Notes: generated by a model not told the origin, from the sequence alone. A stretch of 64,000 nucleotides of DNA from Microbacterium sp. AZCO (GCF_039614715.1 NZ_CP154857.1:1240001-1304000), one strand, 5' to 3'. Counted from the stretch's first letter, positions 8,123 to 17,837 are shown. Made by a program: numbers and translations.

Positions 8123-8209
8123 GCACCCCAACCTACCGTGGGCCGTCGACGCCGCGACGGTCGCGGACTAGCATGCAACGACCGGCCCCACGAAGGAGAG
8201 GCGCGCCCC

Positions 8210-9751
8210 ATGAGCGTTCTGCGTACGAAGTCGGTCGAACAGGCGATCGCCGACACCGACGAACCGGAGTTCCGCCTCAAGAAATCGCTCAGTGCCCTCG
8301 ATCTGACGGTCTTCGGCGTCGGAGTGGTGATCGGCGCGGGCATCTTCACGCTGACGGGCAGAGCGGCGCACGACGTCGCAGGCCCCGCGATCGTCATCAG
8401 CTTCGTCGTCGCGGCGATCGCGTGCACACTCGCCGCGCTCTGCTACGCGGAGTTCGCCTCGACGGTTCCGGTCGCGGGCTCGGCCTACACGTTCTCGTAC
8501 TCCTCGCTCGGCGAGCTCTTCGCCTGGATCATCGGATGGGACCTCATCCTCGAGATGTTCCTCGGCGCGAGCGTCGTCGCCCAGGGCTGGAGCGCCTACC
8601 TCGGCACGCTCATGTCGCAGCTCGGCGTGCCGATCCCCGAGGCGATCGGGTACGGCGGAACGGTGGATCTCATGGCGATCCTGCTGGTCGTCGTGCTCGG
8701 CGGCCTCATGACGTTCGGCATCAAGGAATCGCTGCGGGTCAATCTCGTTCTCGTCGCCGTGAAGATCTTCATCGTCCTCTTCGTCATCGTGGCGGGGCTG
8801 CTCTTCGTCAATCCGGCCAACTGGGTGCCGTTCGTCCCGCCGGCGCAGCCGACGGAAGCAGTATCGGGCCTCAGCCAGCCCCTGCTGCAGTTCATCTCGG
8901 GGATCGAGCCCACGACGTTCGGTGTCGGCGGGATCTTCGCGGGAGCCGCACTCGTCTTCTTCGCCTACATCGGCTTCGACGTCGTCGCCACGACGGCGGA
9001 GGAGACGAAGAATCCCCAGCGCGACATGCCGATCGGCATCATCGCGTCGCTGCTCATCTGCACTCTGCTGTACTGCGCCGTCTCGCTCGTCGTGACCGGC
9101 ATGGTGCCCTACCAGGAGCTCGACCCGGCGGCGGCCCTCGCGAACGCGTTCGTCTTCCACGGCGCCAACTGGATGGCCACGCTGATCTCGGCGGGCGCGG
9201 TGGCGGGCCTCACGACGGTCGTGCTGACGCTTCTCATCGGCGCCACGCGCATCATCTTCGCGATGTCGCGCGACGCACTGCTCCCTGCGGGTCTGGCCAA
9301 GGTGCACCCCCGGTTCCGCACCCCCTGGGTCATCTCCATCGTGGTCACGGCGATCGTGGCCATCGTGGCGGGCTTCACGCCGATCGGGCTCCTCGAGGAG
9401 ATGGTGAACATCGGAACGCTCTCGGCGTTCGTGCTGGTCTCGATCGGGGTCATCGTGCTGCGCCGCAAGCGCCCCGACCTCAAGCGCAGCTTCCGCGTGC
9501 CGCTCAACCCCTGGCTTCCGGGGCTGTCGGCTCTCGTGTGCGTCTACCTGATGCTGAACCTCACCGTCGAGACGTGGCTGCGATTCCTGATCTGGCTCGT
9601 GGTCGGCTTTGTGATCTACTTCACGTACTCGCGGCGGCACTCCCGCCTGGGTCAGCCGGGGTACGAGGACTTCGCGCTCCCTCACGTGGTGGCGCACACG
9701 CGCGACGACAGCGACGGCGATCCGCGGGGGTCCGGCGAGCGCACGAGCTGA
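8210..9751 (+). CDS. APC-family amino acid permease (cationic amino acid transporter type)
   Basis: A 513-residue integral membrane protein with about 12 hydrophobic segments. The first transmembrane helix contains the APC substrate-binding motif VIGAGIFTLTG, and the fold continues with YAEFASTVPVAGSAY and FFAYIGFDVVATTAEE, both typical of the CAT/YhdG branch. It imports amino acids by proton or exchange coupling at the cytoplasmic membrane; the substrate cannot be read from sequence. GAAGGAGAG nine bases upstream fixes the ATG start, and TAGCAT at 8169-8174 is a possible -10 box. The C-terminal codons and stop lie in the first unit of a 23-bp tandem repeat. Confidence 0.9.
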   Translation: MSVLRTKSVEQAIADTDEPEFRLKKSLSALDLTVFGVGVVIGAGIFTLTGRAAHDVAGPAIVISFVVAAIACTLAALCYAEFASTVPVAGSAYTFSYSSLGELFAWIIGWDLILEMFLGASVVAQGWSAYLGTLMSQLGVPIPEAIGYGGTVDLMAILLVVVLGGLMTFGIKESLRVNLVLVAVKIFIVLFVIVAGLLFVNPANWVPFVPPAQPTEAVSGLSQPLLQFISGIEPTTFGVGGIFAGAALVFFAYIGFDVVATTAEETKNPQRDMPIGIIASLLICTLLYCAVSLVVTGMVPYQELDPAAALANAFVFHGANWMATLISAGAVAGLTTVVLTLLIGATRIIFAMSRDALLPAGLAKVHPRFRTPWVISIVVTAIVAIVAGFTPIGLLEEMVNIGTLSAFVLVSIGVIVLRRKRPDLKRSFRVPLNPWLPGLSALVCVYLMLNLTVETWLRFLIWLVVGFVIYFTYSRRHSRLGQPGYEDFALPHVVAHTRDDSDGDPRGSGERTS

Positions 9752-9802
9752 ACGCCGGCGAGCGCACCGGCTGAACGCCGGCGAGCGCACCGGCTGAACG
9801 GT
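9734..9802. repeat. Three tandem 23-bp units across the permease stop codon
   Basis: Units at 9734-9756, 9757-9779 and 9780-9802, with core GGCGAGCGCACCGGCTGAAC. Each unit contains the TGA that ends the permease in unit one. The array finishes at the 3' end of tRNA-Val. It is too short and lacks spacers to be a CRISPR. Confidence 0.9.
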
Positions 9803-9874
9803 GGGCCCTGCCGGGATCGAACCGACGACATCCACGGTGTAAACGTGGCGCTCTACCAGCTGAGCTAAAGGCCC
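9802..9874 (-). tRNA. tRNA-Val (UAC anticodon)
   Basis: On the minus strand GGGCCTT pairs with AGGGCCC. The D-arm is AGCTCAGCTGGTAGAGC, the anticodon stem-loop is CCACG-TTTACAC-CGTGG giving UAC, and the T-arm is TCGGTTCGATCCCGGC-like. It is 73 nt long and the CCA is not fully encoded. A tandem repeat abuts its 3' end. Confidence 0.96.
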
Positions 9875-9905
9875 CTCCGGCCAGTCTACGGGCCGCCCGC
9901 GCGGC

Positions 9906-9980
9906 TCAGAGCGCCGCGATCGCCTCGCCCGGGCGGGGCTGGGTGACGTCGGGTGCCTGGTCGCCGGGCTCGATCGCCAT
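9906..9980 (-). pseudogene. 24-codon relic resembling the two ends of a peroxiredoxin gene
   Basis: The ATG at 9978-9980 has AGGA seven bases upstream and opens a frame reading MAIEPGDQAPDVTQPRPGEAIAAL then stop when the two halves are joined. The first 13 residues look like the N-terminus of AhpE-type peroxiredoxins (APDFT motif). The last ten look like their C-terminus. The catalytic middle (PxxxTxxC) is absent. The position, divergent from aceE and beside tRNA-Val, is where I would expect a peroxiredoxin in related genomes. I read it as an in-frame internal deletion; a chance short ORF is the alternative. Confidence 0.35.
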
Positions 9981-10104
9981 ACGACAATCCTGTCATCCGT
10001 GGACTCGCTAGGCTGATGCAGGATGCGTTGTCTGTGGCGAACAAAGCCGGCGGCATCCCGTAGCCGATTCCTGGCACGACCTGCCAGACGACGAAAGGTC
10101 TCTT

Positions 10105-12834
10105 GTGACTGTCAACGATCAGGATCCGTACTCCCAGGGACCGCTCGACAGCGATCCGGAAGAGACCTCCGAGTGGCAGGAATCCCTGCAGCAGCTCGTG
10201 CAGGCCAAGGGATCCGGGCGTGGCCGCGAGATCATGCTGAGCCTGCTGCAGACGTCGCACGAGCTGCAGCTCAACGTTCCGCAGGTGCCGACGACCGACT
10301 ACATCAACACGATCGCCCCCGAGAACGAGCCCGAGTTCCCCGGTGACGAGGAGCTCGAGCGCCGCTACCGCCGGTGGATCCGGTGGAACGCCGCGCTCAC
10401 GGTGCACCGCGCCCAGCGGCCCGGCATCGGCGTCGGCGGTCACATCTCGACCTACGCGTCCTCGGCGTCGCTGTACGAAGTCGGCTTCAACCACTTCTTC
10501 CGCGGGCTCGACGACCCGTCCGGCGGCGACCAGATCTTCATCCAGGGCCACGCTTCCCCTGGCATCTACGCGCGCTCGTTCCTGGAGGGACGCCTGAGCG
10601 CCGACCAGCTGGACGGCTTCCGCCAGGAGAAGTCGAAGGCCCCCGACGGCATCCCGTCGTATCCGCACCCGCGCCTGATGCCGGACTACTGGCAGTTCCC
10701 GACTGTCTCGATGGGACTCGGTCCGATCAACGCCATCTACCAGGCGATGACGAACAAGTACCTCACCAACCGCGGCATCAAGGACCTCTCGAACTCGCGC
10801 GTCTGGGCCTTCCTCGGCGACGGCGAGATGGACGAGGTCGAGAGCCGCGGTCAGCTGCAGGTCGCCGCGAACGAGGGACTCGACAACCTCACCTTCGTCG
10901 TCAACTGCAACCTCCAGCGGCTCGACGGCCCGGTGCGCGGCAACGGCAAGATCATCCAGGAGCTGGAGAGCTTCTTCCGCGGCGCCGGCTGGAACGTCAT
11001 CAAGGTCGTCTGGGGCAGCGGCTGGGACCGCCTGCTCGCGAACGACAAGGACGGCGCGCTCGTCCACCTCATGAACACGACGCCCGACGGCGACTTCCAG
11101 ACGTACCGCGCCGAGGACGGAAAGTTCATCCGCGACCACTTCTTCGGTCGCGACGAGCGCACGGCCGAACTCGTGAAGGACTGGACCGACGACCAGATCT
11201 GGGGCGACCTCCGCCGCGGCGGACTCGACTACCGCAAGGTCTACGCGGCGTACAAGGCCGCGACCGAGCACAAGGGTCAGCCCACCGTCATCCTCGCCAA
11301 GACGATCAAGGGCTATGGCCTCGGTCACCACTTCGAGGGCCGCAACGCGACCCACCAGATGAAGAAGATGACGCTGGAAGACCTCAAGCACTTCCGCGAC
11401 TCCATGCGCATCCCGATCACCGACGCGCAGCTCGAGGAGAACCCGTACCAGCCGCCGTACTTCCACCCCGGTGGCGAGGACGAGACGATCCAGTACATGG
11501 TGGAGCGCCGCCGCTCGCTCGGCGGCTTCCTCCCGGAGCGCCGTTCGCACCACGTGCCCATCACGCTCCCCAGCGAGGAGACCTACGCGCTCCCCAAGAA
11601 GGGCTCGGGCACGCAGGAGATCGCCACGACGATGGCGTTCGTCCGTCTGCTCAAGGACCTCCTCCGGGCGAAGGACTTCGGCCACCGGATCGTCCCGATC
11701 ATCCCGGACGAGGCCCGTACCTTCGGCATCGACGCCTACTTCCCGACCGCGAAGATCTACAACCCGAACGGCCAGAACTACACGTCGGTCGACCGCCAGC
11801 TGCTGCTCGCCTACAAGGAGAGCCCGCAGGGCCAGATCCTGCACGTCGGCATCAACGAGGCGGGCGCCCTCGCCGCGTTCACGGGCACCGGCACGTCGTA
11901 CGCGACGCACGGCGAGCCGCTCATCCCCGTCTACGTCTTCTACTCGATGTTCGGCTTCCAGCGGACCGGCGACGCCCAGTGGGCGGCGGGCGACCAGATG
12001 GCGCGCGGCTTCATCATCGGCGCCACCGCAGGTCGCACGACGCTGACCGGCGAGGGCCTGCAGCACGCCGACGGCCACTCGCAACTCCTCGCCTCGACGA
12101 ACCCCGCGACGGTCTCGTACGACCCCGCGTACGGCTATGAGATCGCGCACATCGTGCGCTCGGGCCTCGAGCGCATGTACGGCGGCAACCACCCCGACCC
12201 CAACGTCATGTACTACATGACGGTCTACAACGAGCCGCTCGTGCAGCCCGCCGAGCCCGAGGGCGTCGACGTCGAGGGCATCGTCCGCGGCATGCACCGC
12301 ATCTCGAGCCCCGAGGGCGAGGGCCCGCGCGCCCAGATCCTCGCGTCGGGCGTCGGCGTGCCGTGGGCGCTCGAGGCACAGCAGCTGCTCCGCGACGACT
12401 GGGGCGTGCAGGCCGACGTCTGGTCGGTCACCTCGTGGTCGGAGCTCCGCCGCGACGGCCTCGCCGCCGACGAGCACAACTTCCTCAACCCGACCGCGGA
12501 GCCCCGCTCGGCGTACATCACCGACAAGCTCCGCGACACGTCGGGCCCCGTCATCGCCGTGAGCGACTGGATGCACGCCGTGCAGGACCAGGTGCGCAAC
12601 TGGATCCCGCGCCGCTACGCGACGCTCGGCGCCGACGGCTTCGGCTTCTCCGACACCCGGCCCGCGGCGCGCCGCTTCTTCAAGATCGACGGTCCGTCCG
12701 TCGTCGTGCGGACGCTGCTCGCCCTCGCCGAGGACGGCGTCGTCGACCGCGGTCTCGCCGCGCAGGCCATCGAGAAGTACCGCCTGCACGATGTGACCGC
12801 CGGCACGAGCGGCAACGCGGGCGGCGAGAGCTGA
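10105..12834 (+). CDS. aceE: Pyruvate dehydrogenase E1 component, homodimeric type
   Basis: Decarboxylates pyruvate with thiamine diphosphate and passes the acetyl group to E2 lipoate. The 909 residues are typical of the fused alpha2-type E1 of actinobacteria and enterobacteria. The ThDP/Mg motif starts at GDGEMDE (238-244) and ends at [10 protein letters not shown] about 25 residues later. The GTG start follows AAAGG. In actinobacteria AceE works with a shared E2 (SucB/AceF) encoded elsewhere; none lies in the window. The next gene, a FasR-type regulator of lipid synthesis, begins 8 bp after the stop codon, so acetyl-CoA supply and fatty-acid synthesis sit side by side. Confidence 0.96.
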   Translation: MTVNDQDPYSQGPLDSDPEETSEWQESLQQLVQAKGSGRGREIMLSLLQTSHELQLNVPQVPTTDYINTIAPENEPEFPGDEELERRYRRWIRWNAALTVHRAQRPGIGVGGHISTYASSASLYEVGFNHFFRGLDDPSGGDQIFIQGHASPGIYARSFLEGRLSADQLDGFRQEKSKAPDGIPSYPHPRLMPDYWQFPTVSMGLGPINAIYQAMTNKYLTNRGIKDLSNSRVWAFLGDGEMDEVESRGQLQVAANEGLDNLTFVVNCNLQRLDGPVRGNGKIIQELESFFRGAGWNVIKVVWGSGWDRLLANDKDGALVHLMNTTPDGDFQTYRAEDGKFIRDHFFGRDERTAELVKDWTDDQIWGDLRRGGLDYRKVYAAYKAATEHKGQPTVILAKTIKGYGLGHHFEGRNATHQMKKMTLEDLKHFRDSMRIPITDAQLEENPYQPPYFHPGGEDETIQYMVERRRSLGGFLPERRSHHVPITLPSEETYALPKKGSGTQEIATTMAFVRLLKDLLRAKDFGHRIVPIIPDEARTFGIDAYFPTAKIYNPNGQNYTSVDRQLLLAYKESPQGQILHVGINEAGALAAFTGTGTSYATHGEPLIPVYVFYSMFGFQRTGDAQWAAGDQMARGFIIGATAGRTTLTGEGLQHADGHSQLLASTNPATVSYDPAYGYEIAHIVRSGLERMYGGNHPDPNVMYYMTVYNEPLVQPAEPEGVDVEGIVRGMHRISSPEGEGPRAQILASGVGVPWALEAQQLLRDDWGVQADVWSVTSWSELRRDGLAADEHNFLNPTAEPRSAYITDKLRDTSGPVIAVSDWMHAVQDQVRNWIPRRYATLGADGFGFSDTRPAARRFFKIDGPSVVVRTLLALAEDGVVDRGLAAQAIEKYRLHDVTAGTSGNAGGES

Positions 12835-12842
12835 CCCAGCGG

Positions 12843-14063
12843 ATGCCTGCCAGCTCCACTCCGATGGACAAGACCGAGACGCTCGCGTGGCTGCGGCGTA
12901 TCTCGGGAGACCTCGCGACGGCGACGATCAAGCGTCTCGAGGACACCCTCCCGTGGTACGCCGAGATGCCGCCGGCGCGGCGCTCGGCCGTCGGACTCGT
13001 GGCGCAGGCGGGCATCTCGTCGTTCATCCAGTGGTACGACGACCCGGCCTCCACGCCCTGGATCGCGGCCGACATCTTCGCGGCGGCTCCCCGTGAGCTG
13101 CTGCGCAGCGTCAGCCTCCAGCAGACGCTGCAGCTCATCCGCGTCACGGTGGAGGTGACGGAGGAGCGGGTCGCGAGCAAGAGCGAGCCGCTGCGCGAGG
13201 CGATGCTCCTCTACTCCCGCGAGGTCGCCTTCGCGGCGGCCGACGTCTACGCGCGCGCCGCGGAGACGAGGGGATTGTGGGATGCCCGCCTCGAGGCGCT
13301 CGTCGTCGACTCGATCCTGACGGGCGAGGCCGACGAGGAGCTTCCCAGCCGTATCGCTGCGCTCGGCTGGCATGGTCACGGCGAAGTGGCGGTGCTGGTC
13401 GGCACGACTCCCCCGCTGCTCGACGTCGACCAGCTGCGCCGCACGGCGCGCAAGCTCGGCGTCGATGTGCTGATCGGCGTGCAGGGCACCCGGCTCGTGC
13501 TCGTGCTCGGACGCGCGGAGCTCCCCGCCAAGAGCGACGAGATGCAGACGGAGCTGCCGTTCCCCGAGATCGCGCGCCGCCTCGAGCCGGGCTTCGGCAC
13601 GGGGCACCTCGTGCTCGGCCCGGCCGTGCCGGCCCTCGTCGACGCGAGTCAGAGCGCCCGGGCGTCGCTGGCCGGATTCGCCGTCGCGCGCGCGTGGCGC
13701 CACGCGCCGCGCCCCGTCGAGGCGGACGACCTCCTCCCCGAGCGCGCCCTCGCGGGCGATCCGCTCGCGAAGCAGACGCTCGTCGACAAGATCTTCCGCC
13801 CCCTGCAGCAGCACAGCGCCGACCTCGTCGCGACGCTGTGGAGCTATCTCGACAACGGCCGGTCGCTCGAGGCGACGGCGCGTGAGCTCTTCGTGCACCC
13901 CAATACGGTGCGCTATCGGCTCAAGAGGGTGTCCGAGGTCATCGGATGGGATGCCACGGGCCCGCGCGAGGCGCTCATCCTGCAGACCGCGCTCATCCTC
14001 GGTTCGGTCGCGACGGATTCGACGCGCAGACGCCCCACGTCGCCTCGACGCGGGCATGCATGA
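12843..14063 (+). CDS. fasR: PucR-type transcriptional regulator, FasR
   Basis: A 406-residue DNA-binding regulator. The C-terminal PucR helix-turn-helix is visible (LEATARELFVHPNTVRYRL), preceded by a GGDEF-like/CdaR region and a helical N-terminal half. Its place directly upstream of fabD-fabH-acpP-fabF is that of FasR in Streptomyces and mycobacteria, where it activates the fatty-acid synthase operon and senses long-chain acyl-CoA. The start is taken as the ATG at 12843; another ATG at 12864 (MDKTETL) is possible and neither has a strong ribosome site. The 85-bp gap to fabD holds a candidate operator. Confidence 0.9.
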   Translation: MPASSTPMDKTETLAWLRRISGDLATATIKRLEDTLPWYAEMPPARRSAVGLVAQAGISSFIQWYDDPASTPWIAADIFAAAPRELLRSVSLQQTLQLIRVTVEVTEERVASKSEPLREAMLLYSREVAFAAADVYARAAETRGLWDARLEALVVDSILTGEADEELPSRIAALGWHGHGEVAVLVGTTPPLLDVDQLRRTARKLGVDVLIGVQGTRLVLVLGRAELPAKSDEMQTELPFPEIARRLEPGFGTGHLVLGPAVPALVDASQSARASLAGFAVARAWRHAPRPVEADDLLPERALAGDPLAKQTLVDKIFRPLQQHSADLVATLWSYLDNGRSLEATARELFVHPNTVRYRLKRVSEVIGWDATGPREALILQTALILGSVATDSTRRRPTSPRRGHA

Positions 14064-14079
14064 CTCTGTACTCAGTCAA

Positions 14080-14089
14080 CAAAGGTTTG
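14080..14089. promoter_or_regulatory. Candidate FasR operator upstream of fabD
   Basis: CAAAGGTTTG is a short inverted repeat in the fasR-fabD gap, about 60 bp before the fabD start, with a second CAAAC at 14121-14125. Position and symmetry suit a regulator site; the assignment to FasR is inference. Confidence 0.3.
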
Positions 14090-14148
14090 CGGCATATCTG
14101 TGCGCCCGTCGCCAGAAGGCCACAAACGATCCTTGGGAGGATGGATAG

Positions 14149-15063
14149 GTGATCATCGCGGTCTTCCCCGGGCAGGGCTCTCAGTCCCCCGGGTTCCTCG
14201 CACCCTGGCTCGAGCGCGACGGCGCACGAGAGCGGCTCGGCGAGTACTCCGAGTGGTCCGGCGTCGACCTGGTCGCCGCCGGCACGGAGTGGGATGCCGA
14301 TCAGATCCGCGACACGAAGGTGGCACAGCCGCTCATCGTCGCGGCGAGTCTGCTCTCGTGGAACGCCCTCGGCGACCACTCCCAGGTCGCAGGAGTAGCG
14401 GGTCACTCGGTCGGCGAGTTCGCCGCGGCCGCGGCCGCCGGCATCCTCTCCGAAGAGGACGCCCTGCGTCTCGTGGGCCTGCGCGGCCGCGCCATGGCGG
14501 ATGCCGCAGCCGCGGCCGAAACCGGCATGAGCGCCGTCCTCGGCGGCGACCAGGATGCCGTCGTCGCGCGTCTCGAGGAGCTCGACCTCACGCCCGCCAA
14601 CTACAACGGCGGCGGACAGCTCGTGGCGGCGGGTGCGCTCGACGCGTTGCAGCAGCTCGCGGCGGAGCCCGTGCCCGGCACCCGTGTCATCGCGCTCCAG
14701 GTCGCCGGCGCCTTCCACACGCGCTACATGGCCCCGGCGGTCGAGAAGCTGCGCGCCGCGGCGTCGGACGTCGTCACGAACGACCCGCGCGTGCGTGTGT
14801 GGACCAACCACGACGGGTCCGAGGTCGCCTCGGGCGCCGCCTACCGCGACCTGCTCGTCGACCAGGTGGCGTCGCCCGTTCGCTGGGACCTCTGCATGGC
14901 GTCGTTCGCCGACGCCGGGGTCGCCGGCCTCATCGAGCTGAGCCCCGCCGGAACCCTGACGGGCCTGGCCAAGCGCGCGCTGCGCGGCGTGCCCGGCGTC
15001 GCCGTCAAGACCCCCGACGACCTCGCATCCGCAGACGCCCTTCTGACGGGAGCACCCGCATGA
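14149..15063 (+). CDS. fabD: ACP S-malonyltransferase
   Basis: Transfers malonyl from CoA to acyl-carrier protein, feeding chain elongation. The 304 residues contain the nucleophile motif GHSVG with Ser87, the N-terminal FPGQGSQ loop, and the catalytic His190 in GAFHTRYM. The GTG start has GGGAGGA at a good distance. The stop codon overlaps the fabH start (ATGA), so the two are translationally coupled. It is the first gene of the four-gene FAS II operon that runs to the terminator at 17689. Confidence 0.96.
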   Translation: MIIAVFPGQGSQSPGFLAPWLERDGARERLGEYSEWSGVDLVAAGTEWDADQIRDTKVAQPLIVAASLLSWNALGDHSQVAGVAGHSVGEFAAAAAAGILSEEDALRLVGLRGRAMADAAAAAETGMSAVLGGDQDAVVARLEELDLTPANYNGGGQLVAAGALDALQQLAAEPVPGTRVIALQVAGAFHTRYMAPAVEKLRAAASDVVTNDPRVRVWTNHDGSEVASGAAYRDLLVDQVASPVRWDLCMASFADAGVAGLIELSPAGTLTGLAKRALRGVPGVAVKTPDDLASADALLTGAPA

Positions 15064-16061
15064 CCCGCTCGCTCATCCAGACGACCGGCGCCGCCCACAC
15101 GCGCATCTACTCGTACGGAGCCGCCCGCGGCGAGATCGCCGTGCCCAATGAAGACCTCATCGGGCCGATCAACTCGAGCGACGAGTGGATCCGGCAGCGC
15201 ACGGGCATCGTGACGCGCGCCCGCGCGGTCAAGGAGACCGACGCGATCGATCTCGCCACGGATGCCGCGCGCGAGGCGATCGAGCGCTCCGGCGTCGCGG
15301 CATCCGATGTCGACGCCGTCATCGTCGCGACGATCTCCAACCCCAAGCAGTCGCCCTCGGTGTCGGCCATCGTCGCCGATCGCGTCGGCGCCAACCCCGC
15401 GGCGGCGTACGACGTCAACGCGGCCTGCGCGGGCTTCGCCTACGGCGTCGCCCAGGCCGATGCGCTCATCCGCGCCGGCATCGCGAAGCATGTCGTCGTG
15501 ATCGGCACCGAGAAGCTGAGCGACATCGTCGACCCCGCCGACCGCAGCATCTCGTTCCTCCTCGGCGACGGGGCGGGAGCAGTCGTCGTCGGCCCCAGCG
15601 ACACCCCGGGCATCGGCCCGACGGTGTGGGGCTCGGACGGCTCGAAGGCCGACGCCGTCGGCATGGACTACCCGCTCACCGACTTCCGTGACGGCGTCGC
15701 CCCCTGGCCCACCCTCCGGCAGGAGGGTCCGACGGTCTTCCGCTGGGCCGTGTGGGAGATGGTGAAGGTCGCGCGCCAGGCGCTCGAGGCCGCAGGCGTC
15801 GAGGCATCCGATCTCGCCGCCTTCGTCCCCCACCAGGCGAACATGCGCATCATCGACGAGTTCGCCAAGCAGCTCAAGCTGCCCGACACCGTCGTCGTCG
15901 GTCGCGACATCGAGACGACCGGAAACACGTCCGCGGCATCCATCCCCCTCGCGACCCACCGGCTGCTCGAGGAGCACCCGGAGCTGAGCGGCGGGCTCGC
16001 CCTGCAGATCGGCTTCGGCGCCGGCCTCGTCTTCGGCGCACAGGTCGTCGTCCTCCCCTGA
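15060..16061 (+). CDS. fabH: Beta-ketoacyl-ACP synthase III
   Basis: Starts fatty-acid synthesis by condensing acyl-CoA with malonyl-ACP. It is 333 residues long with the complete Cys-His-Asn triad: Cys123 (NAACAGFAYG), His258 (PHQANMRI) and Asn289 (TTGNTSAASIP). The ATG overlaps the fabD stop codon by four bases. FabH choice of primer sets straight or branched chains; the branched-chain preference expected in Microbacteriaceae cannot be proved from these residues alone. Confidence 0.96.
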   Translation: MTRSLIQTTGAAHTRIYSYGAARGEIAVPNEDLIGPINSSDEWIRQRTGIVTRARAVKETDAIDLATDAAREAIERSGVAASDVDAVIVATISNPKQSPSVSAIVADRVGANPAAAYDVNAACAGFAYGVAQADALIRAGIAKHVVVIGTEKLSDIVDPADRSISFLLGDGAGAVVVGPSDTPGIGPTVWGSDGSKADAVGMDYPLTDFRDGVAPWPTLRQEGPTVFRWAVWEMVKVARQALEAAGVEASDLAAFVPHQANMRIIDEFAKQLKLPDTVVVGRDIETTGNTSAASIPLATHRLLEEHPELSGGLALQIGFGAGLVFGAQVVVLP

Positions 16062-16079
16062 CGCGCGAGCACCCGACCC

Positions 16080-16085
16080 TAGACT
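16080..16085 (+). promoter_or_regulatory. Candidate internal -10 box before acpP
   Basis: TAGACT lies in the 76-bp gap between fabH and acpP, 52 bases before the acpP start. An extra promoter here would let ACP be made in excess over the enzymes. No convincing -35 element is seen. Confidence 0.35.
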
Positions 16086-16137
16086 GAACAGCGGCCCGGC
16101 CCGGGCCGGAGATCCCCTAAGAAAGCAGGAGAAACCC

Positions 16138-16386
16138 ATGGCATTCACTAGCGACGAGGTCCTCGCTGGGCTCGCCGAGCTCATCACCGACGAGACCGGC
16201 ATCTCGGCCGACGAGGTCGCTCTCGAGAAGTCGTTCACGGACGACCTCGACATCGACTCGATCTCGATGATGACGATCGTCGTCAACGCCGAGGAGAAGT
16301 TCGGCGTGACGATCCCCGACGACGAGGTCAAGAACCTCAAGACCGTCGGTGACGCCGTCACGTACATCACGTCGAACCAGGCCTGA
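16138..16386 (+). CDS. acpP: Acyl carrier protein
   Basis: An 82-residue acidic carrier that holds the growing acyl chain on 4'-phosphopantetheine. The attachment serine is Ser41 in DDLDIDSISMM. The helical pattern and acidic helix II (EEKFGVTIPDDEV) are typical. GCAGGAGAA precedes the ATG. It stands between fabH and fabF in the operon, with a possible promoter of its own at 16080. Confidence 0.96.
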   Translation: MAFTSDEVLAGLAELITDETGISADEVALEKSFTDDLDIDSISMMTIVVNAEEKFGVTIPDDEVKNLKTVGDAVTYITSNQA

Positions 16387-16444
16387 GCAGACCGGTGGGG
16401 GCGTCCGCGCCCCCACCGGCTCCGAGACCCCCGAGGATCCACAC

Positions 16445-17683
16445 ATGAGCACACCCCGCATCGTCGTCACCGGCATCGGCGCCACCACCCCCCTGGGCGG
16501 AACCGCGCAGGAGAGCTGGTCCGGCCTGCTGAGCGGTGTCTCGGGCGCACACACGCTCGAGTACGACTGGGTCGAGAAGTACCAGCTGCCCGTGACGTTC
16601 GCCGCCGAGGCGGCCGTGCGTCCGGACTCGGTGCTCGAGCGCCCGGTCGCCAACCGTCTCGACCCGTCGGCGCAGTTCGCGCTCGTGGCCGCGAAGGAGG
16701 CGTGGGCGGATGCCGGCGCCCCCGACGTCGATCCCGACCGCTTCGGCGTCGACTTCGCCACCGGCATCGGCGGGCTACAGACGACCCTCGCCGGGTGGGA
16801 CATCCTCAAGGAGAAGGGCCCGCGGCGCGTCATGCCGATGAGCGTGCCCATGCTCATGCCCAACGCGCCGGCCGCGGCGGTGTCGATGCACCTCAACGCC
16901 CGCGCCTACGCGCGCACGGTGGCGTCCGCGTGCGCTTCGAGCACCGAGTCGCTCATCAACGCCTTCGACGCGCTTCGCCTCGGTCGCGCCGACGTCGTCA
17001 TCGCGGGCGGCTCCGAGGCCGTCATCCACGGCCTCACGATCGCCGCGTTCGCCGCGATGCAGGCGCTCTCCAAGCGCAACGACTCCCCCGAAACGGCATC
17101 GCGCCCGTACAGCGTCGACCGCGACGGCTTCGTCATGGGCGAGGGTGCTGCGGCGCTCGTGCTCGAGACCGAGGAGCACGCCGAGGCGCGCGGCGCCAAG
17201 ATCTACGGTGAGGTCGTCGGCGGCGGCGTCACGGCCGACTCGTACCACATCACCGCCCCCGAGCCGGAGGGACTGGGCGCCTCGCGCGCCGTGCGCCGCG
17301 CGCTCGAGGAGGCGGGCGCCTCGCCCGACGAGGTCACGCACATCAACGCGCACGCGACGTCGACGCCCACGGGCGACATCGCGGAGTACAAGGCGCTGAG
17401 GAGCGTCTTCGGCGACCGCATCGACGAGATCCCGGTCTCGGCCACCAAGGCGTCGACGGGGCATCTGCTCGGTGGCACGGGTGCGCTCGAGGCGATCTTC
17501 ACACTGCTCGCGCTGCAGGAGCGTCAGGCTCCTCCCACCATCAACCTGTCGACCCAGGACCCCGAGATCCCGCTGCGCATCTCGGGCGATCCGATCGCCC
17601 TCGGCGAGGGTCCGCAGCTCGCGATCAGCAACTCCTTCGGGTTCGGCGGGCACAACGCCGTCGTGGCGTTCCGGTCGGTCTGA
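16445..17683 (+). CDS. fabF: Beta-ketoacyl-ACP synthase II
   Basis: Elongates acyl-ACP by condensation with malonyl-ACP. The 412 residues carry the Cys-His-His triad at Cys163 (ASACASSTES), His303 (NAHATSTPTGD) and His340 (KASTGHLLGG). The start is the ATG at 16445, 58 bp after acpP. It is the last gene of the fasR-fabDH-acpP-fabF cluster and is followed at once by a strong terminator. No fabG or fabI is present here, as is usual for this locus. Confidence 0.96.
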   Translation: MSTPRIVVTGIGATTPLGGTAQESWSGLLSGVSGAHTLEYDWVEKYQLPVTFAAEAAVRPDSVLERPVANRLDPSAQFALVAAKEAWADAGAPDVDPDRFGVDFATGIGGLQTTLAGWDILKEKGPRRVMPMSVPMLMPNAPAAAVSMHLNARAYARTVASACASSTESLINAFDALRLGRADVVIAGGSEAVIHGLTIAAFAAMQALSKRNDSPETASRPYSVDRDGFVMGEGAAALVLETEEHAEARGAKIYGEVVGGGVTADSYHITAPEPEGLGASRAVRRALEEAGASPDEVTHINAHATSTPTGDIAEYKALRSVFGDRIDEIPVSATKASTGHLLGGTGALEAIFTLLALQERQAPPTINLSTQDPEIPLRISGDPIALGEGPQLAISNSFGFGGHNAVVAFRSV

Positions 17684-17688
17684 GACGC

Positions 17689-17742
17689 GAAGAAGCCCCC
17701 GCCTCCGGCTCGGTTCCTGAGCCATTGGGCGGGGGCTTCTTC
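17689..17742 (+). terminator. Strong intrinsic terminator after fabF
   Basis: GAAGAAGCCCCCGCC (17689-17703) pairs perfectly with GGCGGGGGCTTCTTC (17728-17742). The 24-base loop contains a smaller GGCTC/GAGCC hairpin. It begins 5 bp after the fabF stop codon. Confidence 0.85.
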
Positions 17743-17837
17743 CGTGTCAGGCGGCGATTCGCGTTCCCGCTGTCCGGGATGGTCGGCCTCCGATCACCGG
17801 TAATAGCGCCTCGCTCGCCTGTGTCCGATTCGTGCGG

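Noticed and set aside
9734..9802. CRISPR-like array
   Set aside because: The units are head-to-tail without spacers and no cas gene is in the window.
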